A DNA stretch of 7,245 bases from Bordetella parapertussis. GTDB lineage: Bacteria > Pseudomonadota > Gammaproteobacteria > Burkholderiales > Burkholderiaceae_B. Every line of letters starts with the position of its first letter. Positions within the stretch are counted from its first letter, which is position 1. Shown here in pieces: positions 1 to 4,750 of the stretch. The stretch covers positions 1 to 7,245 of the forward strand of contig CALQNE010000180.1 in assembly GCA_943331855.1 (NCBI GenBank), in the 5' to 3' direction. Position numbers and translations under genes: made by a program. Under the pieces are notes generated by a model that had not been told where the DNA came from, did not search any database, and saw only the letters and a list, made by a program, of their open reading frames with translations.

Positions 1-457
1 GACCATAAATTTGCTGCGTTTGTGCGCCCACGGTGCGCTGGCTCGGACCTCCAGACAACAAGCGCTCGGCAAGTTTAGTGCTGGAAATCAGCGCATTAAT
101 CTCGATACGGTGGCGACCCGACGCAAGCGTTTGCTCGCGTACCACTTCATGGGAGACAATAAAGCCACTGCTATAGCTTAAGATTTCGTCACGCGCGAGT
201 TGATTGTTAAGGACTTGCTGTTGCGAACTAATCACGACGCCCGTCGCTTGCTGAACCGCATCGCGAAACGCTTGATCAAGCGCCTGTGCTTTGGTCGAGG
301 CCTCGCCCGTTGCGCGTACAAAAATACCAGGCCCTTCGAGTTGCGCTTGCCGCTCTGTCGTAGCACAGCCCGACAACCATACGCACAGCGCCAGACCGCT
401 TAGCAAGAGCCACGTCGGTCGAGCAGCCTTGACAGCGGCACCAATGAATCGCAACAC
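1..457 (-). CDS. Putative outer-membrane lipoprotein with FlgT N-terminal-like domain (partial, C-terminus beyond window)
   Basis: The gene runs off the left edge; 152 residues are visible. With a GTG start at 457 the protein opens with a signal peptide (hydrophobic stretch about residues 16-27) ending in the lipobox Leu-Ser-Gly-Cys with Cys31, so it should be a lipidated envelope protein. Residues about 44-125 read as a strand, a long Ala/Gln-rich helix (TKAQALDQAFRDAVQQATG, residues 55-73) and a strand ending RIEINALIS. This pattern resembles the N-terminal domain of the flagellar assembly protein FlgT, seen by eye only. No ATG is available: GTG 457 or TTG 466 are possible starts, neither with a good ribosome site, so translation may be coupled to the preceding lipoprotein gene, which stops 17 nt upstream. 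Function remains unproven; a generic envelope lipoprotein is the alternative. Confidence 0.7.
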   Translation of the reverse strand, partial: MLRFIGAAVKAARPTWLLLSGLALCVWLSGCATTERQAQLEGPGIFVRATGEASTKAQALDQAFRDAVQQATGVVISSQQQVLNNQLARDEILSYSSGFIVSHEVVREQTLASGRHRIEINALISSTKLAERLLSGGPSQRTVGAQTQQIYG

Positions 458-474
458 GATAGTCAAGCCGGAAT

Positions 475-1140
475 TTATTTTGCCATATCCATGCGAATAG
501 AGTTCGCTACACCGATGTAGCGTCGCTCGCCTTTGACCTGCACACGAACAGTCTTAAAGTCTGGTGAGGTATCTTGGGCGACCACGGCCACACCTTTCAG
601 AATTGCAGCACTACTTGACGTAATACGCTCACGTACCGTATTGGCAATCGTGAAAGAGTTGTCATCTGTTCGTGTGTTTTGTGCGGTGCCATTTTTAATG
701 TCTTTATCGACCTCACCCATTTCATCGTCAGTGAGTGCGATCGGCTGAGCACTGCTTTCCGCCGTACCTTTTTCATTGGCCTTTTGTAGGGTTCTAGAAA
801 CCACCACCAGGCTGCGCGATGAGTTGATATCGGTTGATAAGAACTCTGCGATATTTCGACGCGCCCGTAACGTGGCGATCGTCACAGCCTGCTCACGCGC
901 CTCTGCCGAATTAGTCGAAACGGCTGCCATCGCGATCGCGCTAATCGACTCCCACTGGCCTTTACTGTCAAAGGTGATGGTGACTTTACCGTTTTGTTTG
1001 GCAAAATCTGCCGCCGCTAACTGATTCGCCTGATTTGCGTCGCCCGACCCCTTGCTTGAGCAACCAACGAGCACCGCCAAACCAGCGCACAGGGACACCA
1101 GCGCTAGAAATCTTCTATTTTTATCGGATCTAAGTAACAT
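475..1140 (-). CDS. LPP20/FlgP-like lipoprotein, hypothetical
   Basis: The product has 221 residues from the ATG at 1140, chosen because an AGGAAAG ribosome site precedes it and because the first residues then form a standard lipoprotein signal: Arg9-Arg10, hydrophobic core, lipobox Leu-Val-Gly-Cys with Cys27. Ser at +2 favours the outer membrane under the E. coli rule. After a Ser/Gly/Asn linker, residues about 75-100 form an Ala/Arg-rich helix (AEAREQAVTIATLRARRNI) of the kind found in LPP20-family lipoproteins. A polar, Asp/Thr-rich middle (about 115-150) follows, then a second helix and a C-terminal strand (FKTVRVQVKGERRYIG). The next gene on the same strand begins about 17 nt downstream and is another lipoprotein, so the two probably form one transcript. 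LPP20 relatives include FlgP of Vibrio and Campylobacter flagella; assignment to that role is inference only. Confidence 0.75.
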   Translation of the reverse strand: MLLRSDKNRRFLALVSLCAGLAVLVGCSSKGSGDANQANQLAAADFAKQNGKVTITFDSKGQWESISAIAMAAVSTNSAEAREQAVTIATLRARRNIAEFLSTDINSSRSLVVVSRTLQKANEKGTAESSAQPIALTDDEMGEVDKDIKNGTAQNTRTDDNSFTIANTVRERITSSSAAILKGVAVVAQDTSPDFKTVRVQVKGERRYIGVANSIRMDMAK

Positions 1141-1144
1141 GGGG

Positions 1145-1151
1145 CTTTCCT
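1145..1151 (-). promoter_or_regulatory. Ribosome binding site of the LPP20-like lipoprotein gene
   Basis: AGGAAAG on the minus strand; its AGGA core lies 7 nt before the ATG at 1140. It decides this start over the longer frame that opens at 1224, which would bury the signal peptide. Confidence 0.7.
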
Positions 1152-1183
1152 GAAAAGGCGGCAATGCCATAATTGTATTGAAA

Positions 1184-1864
1184 ATGACAACGAATGCCCA
1201 CCGCTTTGAATTAATTGAAACCATGCGCGCTGATTCGCAAGGTCAAATCCCAATGCTTGTCGGGCATTTGCAGCGCCTGCAGGCTTCTGCACTGAACCTG
1301 GGGTTTAACTGGCCGGGCCAAGTTGCCGTTGAGAAAACGATCGAAACAGCTTTGTTGAGTTCGACGACCCTCACTGATCGAACGCGGGTTCGCCTCTTAA
1401 TGAGGCTCGATGGACAGATTCACGTTACGACAGCGCCATTGCCGAACCTGCAAACACGCCCTTTGATTGCGCTTGCATCACTCGCGCTCGATAGCCATGA
1501 AAGGCTGCTGCAACATAAAACCACCCATCGCCCTTGGTACGACCCAACGACACAGTGGCTCGCCGCACATCACGATTTTTTTGATTTGATTTTTTTAAAC
1601 GAACGCGATGAGTTGTGCGAGGGTAGTCGCTCAAATATTTACATTAAAAAAGACGGCGACTGGGTCACGCCGCCCTTAGACTGCGGGTTACTGGGCGGCG
1701 TCATGCGACAGCATTTATTGAACACGCGCCAAGTACGAGAAGCCGTCCTGACGCGCGCTGACTTTGAACGGCCCGCAGCCAGTCTGAGACTGTCAAACGG
1801 GCTGCGGGGTTGGTTTGATGTGCAGCGCGCCGAGTTACTCTTTCCAGGGCGCGATTTTCCATAG
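1184..1864 (+). CDS. Class IV aminotransferase, aminodeoxychorismate lyase-like (PLP enzyme)
   Basis: The product has 226 residues from ATG 1184; a TTG at 1178 in the same frame is the alternative, and no clear ribosome site is seen for either. The N-terminus (FELIETMRADSQG) followed by HLQRLQASALNLGF matches the fold-type IV opening typical of the lyase domain fused to the C-terminus of many PabB proteins. Lys112 in QHKTTHRPWYD is the expected PLP Schiff-base lysine, and EGSRSNIY (Glu146 to Tyr153) is the cofactor-binding motif. The likely reaction is 4-amino-4-deoxychorismate to p-aminobenzoate plus pyruvate in folate synthesis. A branched-chain or D-amino acid transaminase is less likely given the PabB-like N-terminus. 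It is shorter than E. coli PabC (about 270 residues), and no pabA or pabB is nearby. The 3' end overlaps the convergent Bug gene. Confidence 0.88.
   Translation: MTTNAHRFELIETMRADSQGQIPMLVGHLQRLQASALNLGFNWPGQVAVEKTIETALLSSTTLTDRTRVRLLMRLDGQIHVTTAPLPNLQTRPLIALASLALDSHERLLQHKTTHRPWYDPTTQWLAAHHDFFDLIFLNERDELCEGSRSNIYIKKDGDWVTPPLDCGLLGGVMRQHLLNTRQVREAVLTRADFERPAASLRLSNGLRGWFDVQRAELLFPGRDFP
1772..1808. repeat. Inverted repeat inside the 3' end of the class IV aminotransferase gene
   Basis: CCCGCAGC (1772-1779) and GCTGCGGG (1801-1808) are perfect 8-bp arms around a 21-nt loop, which itself contains CAGTCT-G-AGACTG (1780-1792). Read on the minus strand it lies 26 nt after the stop codon of the Bug gene, a plausible place for a transcript end. 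No T-run follows on that strand, so it is not a canonical intrinsic terminator. It encodes ordinary protein sequence on the plus strand, and chance cannot be excluded. Confidence 0.5.
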
Positions 1865-2818
1865 GTCAAGCAAGTCTTTTTCGGTAGAGAGCAATTCTTT
1901 TTCGTAAGCCACTGGAGCCAGGTAACGCACAGGGGCAAACAACAAAGCGGCTTGCTTTAAATAACCAGGATCGGCAGCGGCTTGAGCAACAGCCTTGACC
2001 AGTTTTTCACGAACGTCAGCGGGCAGCCCTTTCGGTGCGGCGAGCCCACGCAGCGAAGCGCTTTCCATCTGAAACCCTTGCTCTGCAAACGTGGGAGTAT
2101 CAGGTGCCAAGTTTGTGCGCTTAAGCGACATCTGACCCAACATCCGCATCGGGGCGCCACCTTGCATGAATTGCAAAGCTTCACCAACGTTAATCGCTCC
2201 AACCGACAATTGCCCCGTTAGCAAGCCCGTGCGCACCTCAGCCGAGCCTTTGTAGGGGACATGCGTCATTTTCACACCCGCCGCCCGCTCAAAAAAGAGC
2301 ATCGCCAAGTGATCATCCGAGCCGATACCGGTCGTGCCCACGGTCACCTTACCTGGATTTGCCTTGGCGTATGCGACTAAGTCTTTCAGATCTTTCAGTG
2401 GACTGGCAGTGTTCACGGTGAAGGCACCAGGATCATCTACCAAATTGCCGATCAGGTCGAATCCTCTCCAGGTATAGCCAGCCTGACGCTCAATTGGGAT
2501 CGAAATCAAATTAGGCGTATTTAAAAAACCGATCGTGTATCCATCGGGTGCAGCCTTTGCGATTTCTGTAAAGCCGATCGCACCGCCCGCCCCCGCTTTG
2601 TTACTCACCACAATCCGTGCATCGTTACCTAAATATTTTTCAACATAGGGCGCAATTAAACGTGCGATTAAATCGGTGCCACCGCCTGGTCCATACGCCA
2701 CAATCATGGTGATTGGCTTGTCGGGATAGCCTGCGGCAGTCACTGCCCCTGTTAATCCCAGTAACAGCGCACTGCTGATTAAAGCCTGCTGAACGAAGTT
2801 CTTTAAAAAATTTTTCAT
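1835..2818 (-). CDS. Bug/TctC-family tripartite tricarboxylate transporter substrate-binding protein
   Basis: The product has 327 residues from ATG 2818, chosen because GACGGA lies 9 nt upstream; the in-frame ATG at 2827 sits directly on that site. A Sec signal peptide covers residues 1 to about 29 (cleavage near VTAA/GYP). The mature start YPDKPITMIV, then PGGGTD (44-49), NKAGAGGAIG (73-82), PDGYT (91-95), GTTGIGSDDH (161-170) and VPYKG (187-191) are hallmark Bug-family blocks. The protein should bind a carboxylate in the periplasm and deliver it to TctA/TctB-type membrane subunits. None is in this window, which is common for Bug genes in Burkholderiales. It is the last gene of a minus-strand set of organic-acid enzymes, so the ligand is probably their substrate. 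The ligand itself cannot be read from sequence. The last 30 bp overlap the convergent aminotransferase gene. Confidence 0.95.
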   Translation of the reverse strand: MKNFLKNFVQQALISSALLLGLTGAVTAAGYPDKPITMIVAYGPGGGTDLIARLIAPYVEKYLGNDARIVVSNKAGAGGAIGFTEIAKAAPDGYTIGFLNTPNLISIPIERQAGYTWRGFDLIGNLVDDPGAFTVNTASPLKDLKDLVAYAKANPGKVTVGTTGIGSDDHLAMLFFERAAGVKMTHVPYKGSAEVRTGLLTGQLSVGAINVGEALQFMQGGAPMRMLGQMSLKRTNLAPDTPTFAEQGFQMESASLRGLAAPKGLPADVREKLVKAVAQAAADPGYLKQAALLFAPVRYLAPVAYEKELLSTEKDLLDLWKIAPWKE

Positions 2819-2827
2819 CGTTAACAT

Positions 2828-2833
2828 TCCGTC
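2828..2833 (-). promoter_or_regulatory. Ribosome binding site of the Bug gene
   Basis: GACGGA on the minus strand, 9 nt before ATG 2818. It favours that start over ATG 2827, which would leave no spacer. Confidence 0.5.
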
Positions 2834-2845
2834 TTTTTAAGTGCC

Positions 2846-2856
2846 ACGTTTAACGT
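2846..2856. repeat. Small palindrome ACGTT-T-AACGT, possible operator
   Basis: A perfect 5-bp inverted repeat with a one-base centre lies in the AT-rich leader of the Bug gene, between its ribosome site and the 2892-2916 hairpin. Its position suits a regulator site, but length alone does not exclude chance. Confidence 0.3.
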
Positions 2857-2879
2857 CATTTAAAGTATTGCGTTTAATC

Positions 2880-2889
2880 GTTATATAAC
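2880..2889. repeat. AT-rich palindrome GTTATATAAC
   Basis: A perfect 10-bp palindrome, two bases from the adjacent hairpin at 2892-2916 and upstream of the Bug gene in transcription order. It contains a TATATA that could serve as a -10 element or operator core. No convincing -35 was found at the right distance. Confidence 0.35.
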
Positions 2890-2891
2890 CG

Positions 2892-2916
2892 CTTGAGTGC
2901 TGCGTCAGCACCCAAG
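2892..2916 (-). terminator. Intercistronic hairpin between the dehydrogenase and Bug genes
   Basis: In the minus-strand RNA, CUUG-G-GUGCUG pairs with CAGCAC-U-CAAG around a 3-base ACG loop. That gives an 11-bp stem with a single G-U pair. It starts 18 nt after the stop codon (2935) of the dehydrogenase gene. No U-tract follows, so it may be an attenuator, an mRNA-stabilising or processing stem, or a weak terminator that lets Bug be expressed at a different level. Confidence 0.5.
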
Positions 2917-2934
2917 GGTACACCGCTCAAACTG

Positions 2935-3960
2935 CTAACCAAACATCTTTTTGTAGCGCTCAAGAAACACGGGCCAGACTTCAGGATTGGCCATGCGCGG
3001 AGCGCGTTGACCTTTAAGCATGCCCTCGATCTGTTCAGCCGCCATCGAGGCTGCATTACGTCGCGCCTCGTGCGTAACACCTGCAATGTGATAAGTTGCC
3101 GTCACGTTTGGCAACGACAGTAGAGGATTGTCTTGCGCCGGCGGTTCAACTGACCAAACATCCAACCCAGCGCCTGACAAATGCCCATCACGCAAGGCTT
3201 CATACAAGGCTGTTTCGTCGTGAATACCACCTCGTGCTGTCGACATAAACACTGCGCCTTTTTTCATCGCACGGTATTGCTCGGCACCAAAATAGTTGAG
3301 CGTTTCTGGCGAGCGCGGACAGTGCACCGTAATGACATCCGACTGCGAGAGCAATTCATTAAAGCTGACAGACTTTGCGCCACGCGCTTTTATTTCTTCG
3401 TCGGACAAAAATGGGTCATGGCCAATGATTGTCATGCCGAACGCTTTGGCCAGCTGAGCCACACGTCGCCCAATATTACCCATGCCAACAATACCGAGCG
3501 TCAAGCCACGAATCTCGTTACCCATCAAGTCTTCACGCGTGGTGTATGCCGCTGCGCGCATAATGCGATCACAGGCCGTAATGCGGTGCTTCACCGACAA
3601 CATCAGACCCATTGCATGTTCAGCCACTGAATCTGCATTGCAACTTGATTGGTTCACTACCAGTACACCATGGCGATTACAGGCCGCAAGATCGATTGGA
3701 TCGTAGCCAGCACCCGAGGCTGAAGCACATAATAAATTCGGGCTCTTTTTCAGCAAGTCTTCGTTCACCCACCACTGCGGTGGGACTTCATCGCGCGCCG
3801 CGCAAATATGATAAACGTGGGTATTTTTAAAAATTTCAAGAGTCTTCTTTTCGTCATCCGAGTAGCGGCAAACGGTGAGGTCAATATCAGATACCCCATT
3901 AAGATGCTGATCAAAGACAGGGTTTATCCAAAAATCAAAACGTACGACTTGCTTTTTCAT
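2935..3960 (-). CDS. D-isomer-specific 2-hydroxyacid dehydrogenase (NAD-dependent)
   Basis: The product has 341 residues. The Rossmann fingerprint Gly159-Met-Gly-Asn-Ile-Gly164, with Asp182 at the end of the second strand, points to NAD binding. The catalytic triad of the family is visible: Arg243 in STARGG, Glu272 in SVEPP and His291 in YHIAGVTHEARRN. The helix signature SVAEHAMGLML (111-121) is also present. The length is normal for the PGDH/glyoxylate reductase superfamily, without an ACT domain. It should reversibly reduce a 2-oxoacid to a D-2-hydroxyacid in the cytoplasm; the specific substrate is not decidable. The GAGAGA ribosome site lies 4 nt before the ATG, and the RraA-family gene ends 22 nt upstream, so co-transcription is likely. 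The acidic and aromatic N-terminal substrate domain (EVPPQWWVNEDLL, 58-70) gives no clear subfamily. Confidence 0.93.
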   Translation of the reverse strand: MKKQVVRFDFWINPVFDQHLNGVSDIDLTVCRYSDDEKKTLEIFKNTHVYHICAARDEVPPQWWVNEDLLKKSPNLLCASASGAGYDPIDLAACNRHGVLVVNQSSCNADSVAEHAMGLMLSVKHRITACDRIMRAAAYTTREDLMGNEIRGLTLGIVGMGNIGRRVAQLAKAFGMTIIGHDPFLSDEEIKARGAKSVSFNELLSQSDVITVHCPRSPETLNYFGAEQYRAMKKGAVFMSTARGGIHDETALYEALRDGHLSGAGLDVWSVEPPAQDNPLLSLPNVTATYHIAGVTHEARRNAASMAAEQIEGMLKGQRAPRMANPEVWPVFLERYKKMFG

Positions 3961-3964
3961 AATG

Positions 3965-3970
3965 TCTCTC
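3965..3970 (-). promoter_or_regulatory. Ribosome binding site of the dehydrogenase gene
   Basis: GAGAGA on the minus strand, 4 nt before ATG 3960, inside the 22-nt gap after the RraA-family stop. It supports a shared transcript with the upstream gene. Confidence 0.5.
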
Positions 3971-3982
3971 TTTTTTATTCGA

Positions 3983-4654
3983 TTACTTCAACACACCCTT
4001 GGCGCGCAAGGCTTGATCAACCCAAGACCGGTCAAGCGTACCTTTTGCAATTTGTGCAAGAATATTTTTCTCTTTTTTCTCAACAGCCTCAACGAGCTTG
4101 GCCAAGGCATCCGCACCCTGCGGGCGAATTGCAAACAAGCCATCGTGATCACCCACGATAATGTCGCCTGGATAAACAACCATGCCATCGATCGATACTG
4201 CGACATTGATCTCGCCCGGGCCTTCTTTGTATGGGCCACGATGCGACACTGAACGCGCAAAGACCGGAAATTTATTTTTTCCGATACTGTCAACATCGCG
4301 AATCGGACCGTCAATCACGATGCCTGCAATCTTGCGGCTTGCCGCAAGTGTTGACATGATTTCACCAATGATGGCGTTGCGCTGAGGGCCACCTGCATCG
4401 ACCACAATGACGTCACCTGGTGCAGCCATGTCAATGGCTTTATGCACCATCAAATTGTCGCCTGGCGCAGTCTTCACTGTAAACGCGCGGCCCAAGATTT
4501 TTCCGCCCTTATGAAAAGGACGCAAGTCAACCGTTCCGTTCGTGCGACTCATCACGTCACTAATATTGGCGACAGCGAGTTTCGCAAAACGCTTCAACGT
4601 GGCATCGCTTACGGTGTGTTTATGGATATTGATTGCAAATCCGAGTTGTGACAT
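3983..4654 (-). CDS. RraA-family protein, putative 4-hydroxy-2-oxoacid (HMG/CHA-type) aldolase or oxaloacetate decarboxylase
   Basis: The product has 223 residues. Recognisable blocks are ANISDVM (29-35), GRAFTVKTAPGDNLMVHKAI (55-74), PGDVIVVDAGG (79-89), GEIMSTLAA (97-105), GIVIDGPIRDVDSI (111-124), PVFAR (130-134) and VYPGDIIVGDHDG (160-172). Arg119-Asp120 is the pair that binds the 2-oxoacid and the divalent metal in characterised HMG/CHA aldolases of this fold, which argues for an enzyme rather than a pure RNase E regulator. From memory, the aldolase motif has Asp about 21 residues before that Arg; here it is Glu98. Relatives cleave 4-hydroxy-4-methyl- or 4-carboxy-4-hydroxy-2-oxoadipate to pyruvate and decarboxylate oxaloacetate. 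The 18-nt hairpin at 4331-4348 lies in its coding region. Neighbouring 2-hydroxyacid enzymes support an organic-acid role. Databases often mislabel this family as dimethylmenaquinone methyltransferase. Confidence 0.92.
   Translation of the reverse strand: MSQLGFAINIHKHTVSDATLKRFAKLAVANISDVMSRTNGTVDLRPFHKGGKILGRAFTVKTAPGDNLMVHKAIDMAAPGDVIVVDAGGPQRNAIIGEIMSTLAASRKIAGIVIDGPIRDVDSIGKNKFPVFARSVSHRGPYKEGPGEINVAVSIDGMVVYPGDIIVGDHDGLFAIRPQGADALAKLVEAVEKKEKNILAQIAKGTLDRSWVDQALRAKGVLK
4331..4348. repeat. Perfect hairpin within the RraA-family coding region
   Basis: CTTGCGGC-TT-GCCGCAAG gives 8-bp arms with a two-base centre, or in RNA a 7-bp GC-rich stem closed by a four-base loop (CAAG in the minus-strand mRNA). 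It encodes part of LAASRKI. Codon choice alone could produce it. Confidence 0.45.
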
Positions 4655-4750
4655 GTCTGCTCCAATAAAAATGTAATTAAATCGGTAGTGGTTTAAACGA
4701 ATAAGTAGTTGGTAATGAATCTATCAACGATCTTGCTTGCACCGCGTTAT
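4655..4750. other. 96-nt AT-rich gap between the hydroxyacid dehydrogenase and RraA-family genes
   Basis: This is the second-longest gap in the minus-strand gene set. It contains an 8-bp palindrome GTTTAAAC (4692-4699). On the minus strand there is a TTGATA resembling a -35 hexamer, but no good -10 at the expected 16-18 nt. An internal promoter is therefore possible but not demonstrated. No terminator-like hairpin with a T-run was found. Confidence 0.3.
4660..4663 (-). promoter_or_regulatory. Ribosome binding site of the RraA-family gene
   Basis: GGAG on the minus strand, 5 nt before ATG 4654. It confirms that start. Confidence 0.65.

Noticed and set aside
1141..1224. 28-residue N-terminal extension of the LPP20-like lipoprotein
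   Set aside because: It would place the lipobox signal peptide internally and overlap the divergent gene; the ATG at 1140 has its own ribosome site.
2828..2845. TGGCAC on the minus strand before the Bug gene, like a sigma-54 -24 element
   Set aside because: The required GC-containing -12 element is absent at the correct spacing (TTAAA AAGA follows).
3181..3630. 149-residue open frame on the plus strand
   Set aside because: It lies wholly antisense to the well-supported dehydrogenase gene; the product is Cys/His/Arg-rich with no domain, typical of a reverse-strand shadow.
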